From Hypericum androsaemum (taxonomy: Eukaryota; Streptophyta; Magnoliopsida; Malpighiales; Hypericaceae), in the NCBI GenBank assembly GCA_963995505.1, contig OZ023195.1, positions 5,166,109 through 5,230,108 on the forward strand: a stretch of DNA of 64,000 nt. Direction: 5' to 3'. Each line of letters opens with the position of its first letter. Position 1 is the stretch's first letter. The notes under the pieces were generated by a model, which was given only the letters and a program-made list of their open reading frames with translations, did not search any database and was not told the origin of the DNA. Below are positions 9,226-21,868 of this stretch, piece by piece. The position numbers were made by a program, and so were the translations under genes.

Positions 9226-12050
9226 TACAATTTTGTATTTGTTCGAGAAAATTCTGAGCTGGTTATATATATTGATATGCGCAAAATTGAGAATAATTAA
9301 ACACACAACCAAATAGTATAGTGAATAAGTAGGGTAACTGAGGGTTGAACACGAAATCAATGCAAGTAATTATGTGAAGCGAAAGAATTAACAGGTTTAT
9401 AAGATTGGTAACTGAACTGTAAGAAAATAAACAAAATTGAAAACGTAAATAAAAGGGTTGTGATTCAGTGGAGACAAACGAGCACGATACCCTATGGATT
9501 AACTACCTATGCCGAGGTTATAGTTCTTACGAAGCTCCAACTAGTACCTGGAGTGTTCTAATGCACCTTTCTAATGCTTTTGCTCATTAGAAAGATAAAA
9601 CCAAGATAGTAAAGACCTAAGCTACTAATTAATACTTTCGTTCATCAATTAGACTTAGAACTATACTAATCCAATTATGAAGATTTCTCCTAACGGATTA
9701 CTCTTAAGATATTAAGACGTCTCATTAATACCTAAGAATATGTTAATTGGTTCTTTCCATCAATTCTAGTGCCTTTCGGTCCACTATCATCAATTAGAAT
9801 CATAATCTAAGTGGCCAAAGTAGATTAAGTATTAAGCACACCAATGAACAACTATTACGAAAGATAATCCAACCACAACCTAACATAGATAATCAATCAC
9901 ATATTAGGGCATCGCACTCACAAGAGAACTACTCGCTAAGCATAATCATAAAGCACATGATATTAATGATGGAGATAATTAGGAATAGCATGAAAGATAG
10001 AGATAGAGAAAGCTTAGTCGTTCGAACAAGCCTCGCCAATCTCCTCCACGTAGCTACCCGAAATTGTGATTTTATTAATGATCAAAAGTAGTCTCAATGT
10101 CTGGAATAGAAGGTATGTATCAAAAACCCTAGTATTTATGGCATATATATAGCCAAAGACCTAGCTAGAAAATAGGAAAATTTGGAGTCTTGCTAGCCAA
10201 GTATTAAAGTAAATAATATAATTATAATTCTCAGGCCGAAACAGGAGGCTGAATGTCATTGACATGGGTCAAAATCCAGACTAAATAGAAAGCAAATTTT
10301 CTTCGTCTCGTAGGATGTAGCGACCGGTGTGTACCTAGCGGCCGCTAGGGGTTGATTTCCGGTGTCGTCTGTAACTCCCCCACCTAGCGATCGCTAGGTG
10401 GGTAGCGCCCGCTAGGGTGGGTAGCGCCTGCTAGGTTGTTTCTCTTCTCTTCTCGTCGTCCTTCCATTGTTGCTCTACTTGTTCATTGTTGCTCCACTCG
10501 TTCACGAACCGCTCCAAATACCTGCCAAAACATACGACACACGATAGACAACCTTCCCACGACATGATCACATAGAAATGACACAAGACTTAGCTGGATA
10601 CGGTAAAAACGAATGACAACGTGACTACACTCATACGAATTTTACGATAACACATGAGCATTTTACACGCTCATCACAGCCCCACACTTATTTCCTTACT
10701 TGTCCTTAAGTAAGTAAGCATCAGACACGCTAAAAATTGTTGATCCCCTAGCAACAGTGAACTACTCAGAGAAAATCTCATATTAGTTCAATTCCACAAT
10801 TCAAGTCCAGCCCACAAATTAAAGCAGTTCCCCATAATTTTAATCATTCAGAAAGTAGTGAAGATTACTAAAAATAATACCGCAAGAAGCACATGACAAG
10901 AAGAGATAATTAAGACCACATTGCTCCATTGTTTCACCTAGCCCCAAAACAATTTTAGATCAGCAGTTAGCTTCACTTAGTTTGCGTCTTAGGAGTTCAC
11001 TCGTAGACCGGTAGGCAGAGTTCAACACCAACCCCATGGCTCACTTGATTTCCTACAACGATTTTGGAGATTATCCCGATTAGGCTTGAGTTCACCCCTA
11101 CTAAGATCCACCTTTCTATTTTTATGGATCTTTTCATACCTCAAATCACAATCTACAATCTGCATATAACATTGAACACATTCTGTATATTCCACATCCA
11201 CTTCTATTCAATCTTTCTCTTTTTTTTCTTTTCATTTTTCACATTTTTTCCACACTTTTTCACATTTCACACACCTTTCTTCCATTCTCCTCTTGGGTAG
11301 AGGCTTTGCTCCAATTTATTGACCTAACCGCTGCACTTCGCCTAAAAGATTTTCAAAAATGGGTTTTTGGCAGCAAGCACATCACCCGGTTAGACTCACA
11401 AGTTAGCTAAAACTTTTTTAATATACAGGTGAGGTTTGGTTACTAAGATCGTGTTCCCTCAACTACTCATGTGTTCTCTTCGTTCCGTACCTAGCAATCA
11501 CTCAATCAAATTACGAGATTTTGAAAAGCAAGAACTACGTCTCAATATGGGCTTAATCCTATCATTGCTACTCTTGTCCTGACATGAACCTTCCTAAGGA
11601 TATTCAGTTGCTAGGAAGCCAACAATTCAAGGGTGAAGTTCATCATCTGCTTATGACACCATATCAGACCTAAGCACATTCCTACCTCAAACCTAGACTC
11701 GATCGCATACGCCAAAATAAACAAAAACATGCGTTTGACACCCCCCCTCCCCCCCACACTTATTAAACACAGTGTCCTCAATGTGGAGGCAAGACACAAA
11801 CAAACATTACAAGACATGAACATGAACATTACAGGGCACACAAACAGGAACATAAATAGACTTATAACAGAAACAACAAGAGGAGAGGACTGGTACTGCC
11901 CTGTCAATCGTGAGAAGGACACGGTGGGGAAGGTTGGTGATGGTTCGCTCTAACTGCCTTTTCGCACATTGAAATTTATGTAGCGACTGGCTAATTCTGT
12001 TTCAGCTTGGTTTTCCTTATCTCAAAACCTCCTGCAAATGCCACTAAAAT
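9226..12050. mobile_element. Long non-coding, LARD-like retroelement tract
   Basis: About 2.8 kb without a convincing ORF. Phrases such as CAGCCCCACACTTATTTCC followed by CTTGTCCTTAAGTAAG (10677-10715) and a C-rich CACACTTATT block (about 11740-11765) are, from general experience, typical of internal regions of large non-autonomous plant LTR elements. No LTR pair, primer site or polypurine tract could be fixed, so type and borders are inferred. Confidence 0.3.
10332..10436. repeat. Cluster of CTAGCG-NN-CGCTAG palindromes
   Basis: Two perfect 14-bp palindromes (CTAGCGGCCGCTAG near 10335 and CTAGCGATCGCTAG near 10384) are followed by two related degenerate units (TAGCGCCCGCTAGG and TAGCGCCTGCTAGG). 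Confidence 0.75.
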
Positions 12051-12063
12051 ACTAAATGAACAT

Positions 12064-12890
12064 TGTTGGGAAAAGATTGAATGAAAGCCCAAAGTGGAAA
12101 GGCTCAAAAGTGGGAAGCCCAAAAGGGAATTGGAAAGGGCAATCCCACATTGAATAGAGCAAGGAGGATTTCCTTGTTTATAAGGAATTCCTCTTCTTGC
12201 CTTTTCAACTTGATTGACTACCCAAAGTTGACCTACCGCTAGCTGTGAGGACGGTGCGAAGCACCGTTCGAGCACGAGCACGCGCACGCGCACGAGCACA
12301 CGCACACGTACGAGCACGTGCACGCGCATGCGCGTGTGCGTATGCGCATGGCGCATTGGACGCAGGTCGCAATGGGCACTTTGTGGCGCACTTGGCACTT
12401 CGCATGTGCGCATCGTCGCGAGGAGCTGGAGGAGCCTTAAGAATTTTGCCCGAGTCTGGAGAGAGCTGCGAGCATCTTCCAGAATGGCCACCGAAGAGGC
12501 ACGAAGGGCTGGAATGTGCAGGAGACTTCCAGAAGGCCGAAGGGGTGCGAGCGCAGCCAGTCAGCCTGCTGGCCGAACGGACGCGTCCCTTCGGTGTGGC
12601 TGCCTCCCTGCCTCCTCCAGCCTATAAATAGGCCTGCCCCCTTGTCATTTCCTCATCCCAGCAGCAATTGCATACATAGCATTGTTGTCTTCTCCTCTTC
12701 CCCCGTTCATCACTTACAATAGTCGGTCAGAAAGTTCTGGGTATATAAGGGTTCGCCCGAAAGTTTCGAGATACGTGTCTTGGGGATGATTACCGAAGCC
12801 CGTACCGCACTGAAATATACAGGGCAATCTCGTCTGACGGAGAAAGTGTCCAACACTTGCCTCGACTGCCACAGATCCTAATCAAGTACA
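12064..12890 (+). repeat. Solo-LTR-like sequence
   Basis: Begins TGTTGGGAAAAGATTG, a usual plant LTR start. It has a TATAAATA box at about 12624 and pyrimidine-rich sequence after it, and runs to about 12890 where LTR-type sequence fades. No primer-binding site, gag or partner LTR follows, so it is probably a solo LTR. The right border and target duplication could not be fixed. Confidence 0.45.
12280..12356. repeat. Alternating purine-pyrimidine (GC/AC) tract, Z-DNA-prone
   Basis: About 75 bp of almost unbroken R-Y alternation (GCACGCGCACGCGCACG and variants), preceded at 12251-12267 by a 7-bp stem hairpin ACGGTGC-GAA-GCACCGT. It lies in the U3-like part of the LTR-like sequence. The ORFs it opens on both strands (Arg-Ala repeats) are composition artefacts. 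Confidence 0.7.
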
Positions 12891-14220
12891 CCAACGATAC
12901 TGAAATAAATACAAAATATAATTAAATACTAAACGTGCTAGTTTGAGCCGGAATGTTTTAAGTTTGACGAATTTCAGCCCGTAGCCAAACACAGAAGGGG
13001 ATGAAGTTTTCCTTACCTACCCCTCTTTTGATTTGTAGACTGAACAATGAATTATTCAGGCCATAGTATTGTGTGTACGTTTACATTTTCTGAATTTGAA
13101 TACTGCAAGTTTGAAAATTGTATATTGAACCGGAAGTATTACCTGCATTCAGATGTCTATTGCGTCAATTAAAATTTGAAAAAAAAATAGCTCAACGGAT
13201 TAAAATAACATTGCGTAGTTGACATGCAGTTGAAAGATTTTTACATTGGTTATAAAGACAAAGGAATCGTCAATGGTGATCTTGCTTTTGGATCCAAATA
13301 AAAAAAAAGCTGAAAGACTAATCCATCGGTCCACAAACAGAAGCTTTATCAACACGAGGTGGACTTTCTGGGATCAGCCAAGAGAGAAGCATCACTCTGT
13401 AGATCCAAAAACATATTCTTTTCAATTTGGACACACCATTTTCCATTATATAATGGTAAGCGCACACCTTAATTTCCATTTTACACACGGGAAAAAAGAT
13501 CGAGATATATCCGAGGAAAAGAAATTGCAGTTTCAAATATCACCAGCTGCTACCTACGACATCATCAGTACGAACAATCAAGTGATCTTGGTTGGGTACA
13601 GTACAACAAATGAACATCAGATTCATGGGTGGTTAGGAAGGGATCGAGCTTCGCAACGCTAAACAGAGGAAGATCCCACGCCCGCTTACAGTTTTTAATG
13701 CTGCCGACTGGAACGGGGGAGCAATGCAAGGAGAATCTTTTTTCTTGGACCCTGGGGAAAAGGGAAAAAAAATCTATGAAGGCTAAATAATATTCAATGA
13801 TAAAACTGTTCCTAATGGACTCGAAAATAACACAAAACAAACTAAAAAGGGACCAAGAAATAGAATCGTAGATTGCTGGGTGGTATATATGATGCATTGC
13901 ACTATGTTGTATATGATTTTAGTCTCGACGTGATAAGATCAGCAACATAGATGTCAAACTACTTTGATAACACGTTGGACTTGGAGGTAGATAACTTAAG
14001 TAAATTAAAACGCGCGGTATTGGGAAAGAACTGAAAAGGTTAACATCGGTATTCCCAACTCTTTAAGATCACTATCCCGCATCTGTTTCAATGCACTCAA
14101 GTCCACCTGTAAGGGAGATTCCACGAATTAGATAGGAGGAAATATAAAATACCAGCAGATACTATCAAAACAAGTATGATATTGGCTACGTTATTCCAGT
14201 CACTAGAGTCTCAATTTCGG
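12891..14220. other. Spacer without recognisable gene
   Basis: Short ORFs on both strands lack family resemblance. The right part is the expected 3' flank of the minus-strand SAM-domain gene. Confidence 0.3.
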
Positions 14221-14948
14221 CAGAAACATCATGGAACCCCCTGAGCAGAGTTTTAACACACTTTTGCTTCTTCATCCTTGCCTATTGCGGGCACATATGT
14301 CCTCATTTTCTCCTCATTCATATTAAACTAATAGTTTTGCAGGCTCATTTCATTACGACACACTCTGATAATAATGAGTTTAGGACTTCGCATCCAGTCC
14401 AAACATGCCCCCAACAAAAGTGCTTAAGCTCTTCATCTCTGACCGATGCCATGTCACGTTTGACAACTTCGACTCTCCATAGTTTTCAAACAAGGTTAGA
14501 GGAAAAACTTGTAAGCCCCAGAAATAAAACATGGAAGAGCATAGAAATGTAAACAGTCACTATTTTTGCAGTTTTTCGTTACTCTTTTCCCTTTATCAAA
14601 TTCAACAAAGTCATGATGCAATCTCTAACTATTAGATGGAACAAGAAAGTTAATCTGAAGGGATAATCATGAGATCATACTTATTTCCTCAGCCTTCAAA
14701 AAATAGCATATTTCTCCAACCCCAAAGAATTCAACAACCCTTCAACTGTTTGGTACTTGTCACCCTATACACCCACATAAAGATGTTAGCATAAGCTAAT
14801 AAATCACTATCGATAAATGCCGAGAAAATTACCTATTCCAAAATATAGTTAGACAAGACTAGCAGTGTAGATCTTTCACAGTGCAGAACAATATAAACAG
14901 AAGTGAGAAAGGTTCTGAAGACCAATAATGATTAATGATCACTGATTA

Positions 14949-16258
14949 TGTCACGCCCCGAAAATAAACGTGACAACCGCCCGAGGTATTAAATACCCGC
15001 TCGGCACCAGACTTTATTATAGATCCAACTTAAAATATCCAAATCTTCGAATTGAAATGGCAAACTTAAAATAAAATTAAAATTGATAAAAATGTGTCTT
15101 TATTAGCGAAAGAAAAACGTGCTGATGCATGTAGCGGAAGTCTTCTACGAGCCTACTCCCGATCCCGAACCCCTCCTGATCGATCTGTACACATAACATA
15201 CAATCTGATGAGTTTATAAAACTCAGTAAGCGGAACAAAATAAATTATCAATACACTGTCAACCTTTCGAACCGCACGAAGCTCACTTATCCGACTATCT
15301 TATCCAACTAACATAATAGGACTCCGGAGCCTAACAGAACCATGTCGGGATTCTCGTGGGGCACAGATAATACCATTTCGTTCCCGTGCTGCGGGCCATA
15401 TGACGAAAGGGTACCCCTCCACGAGCCCGGATAGTTCCCACGCTCCCCGTACATTCGATCATACACATCTAGGATTACCCGGTATCCCCTCTATAGACTG
15501 TGCACAAACCACGGGGTCCAAACGGGCGTGGGAGTCATCCCGCATGTCATATCATATCGGAACATATCAGAACTTATCAGAACTTATCAGATCTTATCAG
15601 ATCTTATCAAAACTTATCAGAAGGTATCAGATCATATCGAATCATACAGAACATATCAGAAATCAATCGAGACTTATCAAAGAATCAAAAAAATTCGGAT
15701 CGCCGACGAGTCAAACATTAACATACAAAAATTAGAACTTGCCATACCTCGTTTCATTATCCCCGATTTTTAGAACTTAGAATCACACGCATCGAATATT
15801 AACATATAGCCACTTACCGAACGTTGCTCCTAAATCCCTAGCCTTCCCGAGGAAAGAAACACTCCAACGATCTTCCCGAAACCCTACACGAGATCCATGT
15901 TATTTTTCTGAAACTCTACGACTCAGAAGAATGAGGTAACATAAAACTCACCCTTCTTCTCCTAAGAATTCACCTTGTTCCCTCGAAGTCGTCGGGTTAG
16001 TTGGATCGTCTTCTTCTAACACTTCCCTCCGAGTCGAACCGTCCTCTTCACCTTCACAGTAAGAGGGAATTTCGTAGGTTTGGGTTTTCTATAGAGACGG
16101 CAAGTGGCAGCCTAGAGGTCTATTTATTCAAGATAAAACCCTAAATCGGCCCTAGGTGGGTTTCGTGGAAAATTACCATTTGGTCCCCCAACTTATTAAG
16201 GCATGCTAATTGTTCCTTAAACTTAGGAAAATTATCATTTGTTTTCTCAATTCTTACA
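14949..16258 (-). repeat. 3' LTR of the Gypsy element (1310 bp)
   Basis: Begins TGTCACGCCCCG and ends ...TCTTACA next to the polypurine tract. 14949-15298 is nearly identical to 21869-22218 of the other LTR; 15299-16258 has no counterpart there. Confidence 0.75.
15545..15680 (-). repeat. 10-bp tandem repeat of GATAAG boxes in the LTR U3
   Basis: Units of the type AACTTATCAG repeat in exact 10-bp register across about 15555-15630, then degenerate. Five contiguous units contain CTTATC (GATAAG on the element's sense strand), with a sixth at about 15673. GATAAG is the plant I-box/GATA-factor site; a role as enhancer is inferred. Confidence 0.7.
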
Positions 16259-16305
16259 TTCTTCCCCCCTTAAATAAAGTTTGTCCTCAAACTTACTGGT
16301 ACAAC

Positions 16306-19300
16306 TTACTTACTTGTGAGTTCGAAGAGGTAGGGGTACTTCTTCCTCATTTCAGAGCTCAGTTCCCAGGTGGCTTCTCTCTCCGAGTGATTACTCCATT
16401 GCACTTTGACATATTCAATTGTCCTCCTTCGGAGTTGTTGAAGTTTGGCATCGATAATTCTCAGGGGTACCTCCTCATAGCTTACATTTGGACGAATCTC
16501 AGTCGGAATCTCTTGCACTACATGTCCCTCCCTTGGAATATATTTCCGTAGCATAGACACATGGAATACATCATGTACCCCTGCCAGTATCGGAGGTAAG
16601 GCCAATCGGTATGCTAACTTTCCTATCCGTTGGATCACGTCAAAGGGTCCAATATAACGTGGGCTCAGTTTACCCTTGACTCCAAATCTTCGGATTCCCT
16701 TGGTAGGGGACACCTTCAGAAATACATGATCTCCGACTTCAAAATTTACTTCTCTGCGATGCTGGTCTGCAAATTTCTCCTGCCTATCCTGAGCTGCCTG
16801 AATTCGACTTCGTATCATAGGTACCTTTTCAGTTAACTCCCTGAACATATCCGGACCCAGGATTTCCTTTTCCCCTATCTCGTTCCAGCTGATGGGCGAT
16901 CGACACTTTCTACCATATAGTGCCTCATATGGAGCCATTCCTATGCTTGCCTGGAAGCTGTTATTATAGGCAAACTCCACTAATGGAAGATGTCCTTCCC
17001 AATTACCCCCAAAGTCCAGCACACAAGCTCTCAATAAGTCTTCCAAAGTCTGTATCGTTCGTTCGGACTGTCCATCTGTCTGTGGGTGAAATGCTGTACT
17101 AAATTATAATTTGGTCCCCAGTGCCTTCTGTATGCTGCTCCAAAACCTAGACAAAAATCTGGTGTCTTGGTCTGAAATGATGCTCACCGGTACTCCATGT
17201 AGCCGTACTATCTCTCTTATGTAAAGTTCTGCCATTTGCTCGATAGACATACCTGTCTTATATGCCAAGAAGTGAGCTGACTTGGTGAGGCGATCCACCA
17301 CCACCCACACTGCATCCTTACCCTGAAAGTTCCTCGGGAGCCCAGTCACAAAGTCCATGGTAATCCTTTCCCATTTCCACTCTGGTATCTCTAACGGCTG
17401 TAAGGGACCGGCTGGTCGTTGGTGCTCTGCCTTAACCAATTGACACACCATGCAGCTGGTCACAAAATCTGATATCTCCTTCTTCATACCAGACCACCAA
17501 AAATTCAGCTTGAGGTCCTGGTACATTTTTGTCCCTCCTGGATGTCCTACATAACGAGCAGTATGTGCTTCTTCCAATACTTTATTCTTTAATTCCTTGG
17601 CCGCTGGAACACATATCCTATTCTGGTAATATAGATAGTCATCAGCCCCAATGTGGAAATTTTCTAGCTCTCCTCGTTCAACTTGTCGTCGGAGGCCAAT
17701 AAGAGTTGCATCTTTGCGTTGCCCTTCGCCTAATTGGTTTCGCAATGTGGGCTCCAACTCCATACTTGCCACTAGACCGTTCGGACCTTCCAAGTCTTCC
17801 AACTCCAAACTCTTCATTTGCCGTATCAGTGTCTCTTGCGTTGTTAACCCGTTCCCAGTTACCCCGCCTTGATTCTTCCGGCTTAGAGCATCTGCTACTA
17901 CATTGGCCTTCCCTGGGTGATAGTGTATCCCAATATCATAGTCCTTAATCAATTCTAGCCACCTTCGCTGTCTCATATTCAATTCCTTCTGCGTGAAAAT
18001 ATATTTGAGACTCTTGTGGTCCGTATACATATCGCAGCGTACTCCGTACAGGTAATGCCTCCACACCTTCAGTGCATGAATTACAGCCGCTAGCTCTAGG
18101 TCATGAGTAGGGTAGTTTCTTTCGTATGGCTTCAGCTGTCTGGATGCGTAAGCGATCACCTTATCATCTTACATAAGTACGCATCCCAAACCATTACTTG
18201 AAGCATCACTGTAAATAATATAGTCCTTCCCTTCGCTAGGTTGTGCCAGTATGGGTGCTGTCACTAATCGTTTCTTCAGCTCCTGAAAGCTTTGCTCACA
18301 TTCCTCACTCCATATATACTTCATCCCTTTCTGAGTTAACCTGGTCAATGGCATTGCTATCCGGGAGAATCCTTCTACAAAACGCCGGTAATAGCCTGCC
18401 AAACCCAAGAAGCTGCGTACTTCTGACACATTACTTGGTTGCCTCCACCCTACAACCGTCTCAATCTTGCCGGGGTCTACTAATACTCCTTCCTTGGATA
18501 TAACATGGCCAAGGAAAGCTACCTTCTCGAGCCAAAACTCACACTTCTTCAGCTTGGCGTATAACTGCTTCTCTCGTAGTATTTGCAGTACCAATCGCAA
18601 GTGTTCCTCATGTTCCTCCTTACTTCCCGAATATACTAAGATATCATCAATAAATACTACAACACATTTATCCAAGTATGGTCCAAAAGTTCGGTTCATT
18701 AAATCCATGAACTTAGCCGGAGCATTTGTCAATCCGAAAGGCATCACTAGGAACTCATAATGGCCATATCTGGTGCAAAAAGCAGTCATGTGCACATCTT
18801 CCTCCCTAATCCGCATCTGGTGGTAGCCTGATCGCAGGTCAATTTTGAAAAACACCTGTGCTCCTCTTAGTTGGTCGAACAAATCTTCAATTCTTGGCAA
18901 GGGGTATCGGTTCTTGACAGTGAGTTTGTTTAATTCCCGATAATCTACACACATCCTCATGGAGCCATCTTTCTTCTTTACAAATAATACTGGTGCTCCC
19001 CATGGTGAAACACTTGGTCTGATGAAACCCTTTTCCAGTAGGTCCACCAGTTGAGTTTTCAATTCCGTTAGCTCCGCCGGGCCATGCGATAAGGTGCCTT
19101 GGATACTGGCCTTGCTCCGGTAATCAGGTCAATTTGAAACTCCACTTCATGATCCGGTGGCATCCCTTGCACCTCTTCAGGAAACACATCCGGAAAGTCT
19201 CTAGCAACCGGAATTTGGTCCAGTGGAGTCTCGCTACGAGTGTCCAGTGTAGTAGCTAGGTAGGCTACCGCACCACCTTGTACCAGTTTTATTGCTTCCA

Positions 19301-19680
19301 TCACAGAGATTATACTCAAGGGTGATTTAACACCCTCGCTCGCATATACAAATTCTCCCCTTCCTGGTGGCCGAAAGACAACTGACTTACACCTGCAATC
19401 GATGGATGCGTGCTGTTCTGCCAACCAATCCATGCCCAAGATGACATCGAAGCCCATCATCCCCATAATGTGGAAGTGTCCATTGAGTGGGTGGCCACTT
19501 ATAATGATATCACAATCACAACTCTGATCTACAATTATAGTCTTTCCAAGTGGGGTTCTAACTGCCATCTCCTCCTCACATCTATTTTTTCTCAATTTAT
19601 GCCTCCTTACGAAGTGTTCGGCAATAAATGAGTGGGTTGCACCAGAATCAAACAAGGTATTTGCAGGATAATCAGCTACT
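16306..19680 (-). pseudogene. Gypsy pol: protease, RT, RNase H, integrase, chromodomain (broken)
   Basis: Read from 19680 downwards. Protease motif FDSGATHSF (about 19630-19655) carries the catalytic Asp. A frameshift near 19062-19068 precedes RT, where [14 protein letters not shown], the [13 protein letters not shown] region and the FIDDILVYS active site are intact. A TAA at 18169-18171 interrupts [14 protein letters not shown] (Gln CAA expected), just before RNase H ([11 protein letters not shown]). Integrase has the HHCC finger ([17 protein letters not shown]). A second TAA at 17104-17106 falls between GTKL and [11 protein letters not shown]. The C terminus carries the GPF/Y-like region ([18 protein letters not shown]) and a chromodomain-like end ([17 protein letters not shown]) to the stop at 16306. 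The chromodomain places it among chromoviruses. Confidence 0.9.
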
Positions 19681-20033
19681 AAAAATTTTCCTGCGATAAA
19701 ATCCTACACTCAAAATGATACTCCCTTTTTGGCTTAATTAGGTACGATGTTAAGCAAAGTTTACCTGTCACCACATCGCCCCTTTGTCCAGCTTCTGTTT
19801 GATTCAGCGCATACACCCGTGCTGTGGTCCTCGTCGTCGAGTTACCTCCTGCAGGAACTACCACCTGGGTATTGGCATTGGAGTTCGGGCACGCATCTCA
19901 GGGCAGGTCACCAACTGGTGTCCCATCTTTCCGCACTTAAAGCAGGCTCCGGTAATCCACCTTAACAAGTGCATGGTAATTCAGACTCTAAGTCTCCTGA
20001 TTGATTGATAAATAAGAATTATTAATACACTAT

Positions 20034-21097
20034 TTACCTGCACTGATCCTGTGTATGGCCCGTCCGCTTGCATCTCCCACACCACGTGTTTGTGTTTCTA
20101 GCAGAAGGTGGGTTGTATGGTCGCTTGCTGGGTTCATTGTATTGATTCCCCGCCTCCTGTCCCATCCTTCTCTTTGTCGGCTCCCTCTCTTTTCTCTGAT
20201 GCAAATTCAGGTCTTGTTCGATCACCAGTGCCCTCTGAAGTATCTTCGAGTAGGTGGGCAGGAGGAGAGGCACCACAAGCTTCCTGATCTCATCTATCAG
20301 CCCCTCCTCAAACTTCCTAGCCTGAGTATCTTCGTCCAGTGCAGCCGCTGACTTGAAAATTGAGAGCCTGGAAAACTCACGATCGTACTGGGACACAGTC
20401 AAATTCCCTTGTACCAACTGATCGAATTCCCGTGCCTTCTCTCTCCTCTTAGCTGGTGAGATAAAGTGGCCCCTAAAGTCTCTCAGAAAAGCTTCCCAGC
20501 CATACACCTCGACCTTTGCTACCTCTATCGTCTCTTCTGTCCCCTATCCCGGCGGACCCTTGCCTGAGTTTCCCACCACCTGCGAGCGTCTCCCGTAAGC
20601 ACATAAGCAGCATACTTCACTTTTTCCGTGGGCTGAGTGTGAGCGATCTCAAAAGCCTTCTCCATCTCGCTCACCCAGTCTTCCACCTGTATTGGATCCT
20701 CTGAATCATCAAAAGTGGGTGGCCGAACCCGTAAGAATTCTCGAAAACCTCCAACAGCAGCGGCAGGTTGTGGTGCAGGTGCAAGTGGCGCAACTGCCGT
20801 GGCAGGCTGGTGTTGCTGAACCAATAGGGCCAGAATCTGCAAGAGGGCACCCTCGATATTTAACCCTGCCGGGTTCGGAATAGGAGTAGCAGGCGCAGGG
20901 GCGTTGGCAGGGGCACCTTCAACGTTGGCAGGGGCACCATCAACGTTGGCCGCCTCATTCTCATCATTGTTAACAACATCATCAATATTGTCAGTGTCCG
21001 CAATATGACCAGCAACTTGTCCCAATTCGGGCTCCTGCTCTCGCTCCGGCCCTTGCCCCTGTCCCCTAGATGCTCCAGCCCTCGTCGTCGGTGCCAT
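20034..21097 (-). pseudogene. Gypsy gag, frameshifted
   Basis: Starts MAPTTRAGASRGQGQG (21097) and has an acidic/Ala-Pro-rich linker, then the gag core RPPTFDDSEDPIQVEDWVSE and RRWWETQARV. A frameshift at about 20510-20525 separates this from VYGWEAFLRDFRGHFISPAK and the continuation to a zinc knuckle CGRCKRTGHTQDQCR (stop 20034). A second knuckle, ACFKCGKMGHQLVTCPE, is readable at about 19900-19950. The ~95 bp between them begins with GTAAATAG and includes TCAATCAG, so it looks intron-like but is probably a small insertion, since related gags join the two motifs directly. Confidence 0.8.
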
Positions 21098-21868
21098 AGT
21101 TTCGTGCCCTGATGTGTGTTCACTAGCAAAATAAGTACTTGCATATACCACTTATCACATACGCCACTTAAATTCCCATCCCTAAACAATGTAAGTTCTG
21201 GCATATACCACTTATTTCGTACCCTTATTTCGTTTTAAACAGGTACATATATCGCTTATCACATAAAATCAGGTACAAATTAACCAAATAAATTGCATAC
21301 GCCATTTTGAATAACTCTAAAACATATATAACACTAACTTCCTTAATAGAGCCATATTATGGACACGTCGAATCCCAAAATAATATTACAAACACATCCT
21401 AATACGTCACAGTATACACGAACATGTCATAACAGGAAAAATATATTTTTTTTTTGCCTGAAACCACTTAAAATATGTTATTGTGTCAAAACTTCAAACA
21501 CCCGTAACTTTTAAACGGCTTGGAATTAGGGCGCGTGAAAAGCGGTTATGGCTGAAGGCTCTCGAAACGGACAACCGAGTCAAAAGTTATGGCTCTCGAA
21601 AGATTAGGCGGTTTTGGGATCAAAACCACTTGTTTTCAACTCAATCCTACTACTACTCTAAACCACTCACCCTTTTTTTCAATCATCCCCACGCGCAGCA
21701 GCACACCCCACTCCCCCCCTCTCTTTTTTTTTAAGACACATAATACAATTCGGACACCTAACTTTTCTACTTTTACCACTTGGCCCCCAGAGATCTACGA
21801 CTCCCTAATGCATGATATGTATGAAAAAAAATATATTTTTTTTAAACCATGCTCTGATACCATTTAGT

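Noticed and set aside
12245..12631. Overlapping Arg/Ala-repeat ORFs on both strands
   Set aside because: Produced by the alternating GC/AC tract inside an LTR-like repeat.
13246..13662. 138-codon ORF
   Set aside because: No domain, AT-rich codon use like non-coding DNA, overlapped by ORFs on the other strand.
15545..15680. CRISPR-like array (regular short repeats)
   Set aside because: The units are 10-bp direct tandem repeats without spacers in a plant LTR.
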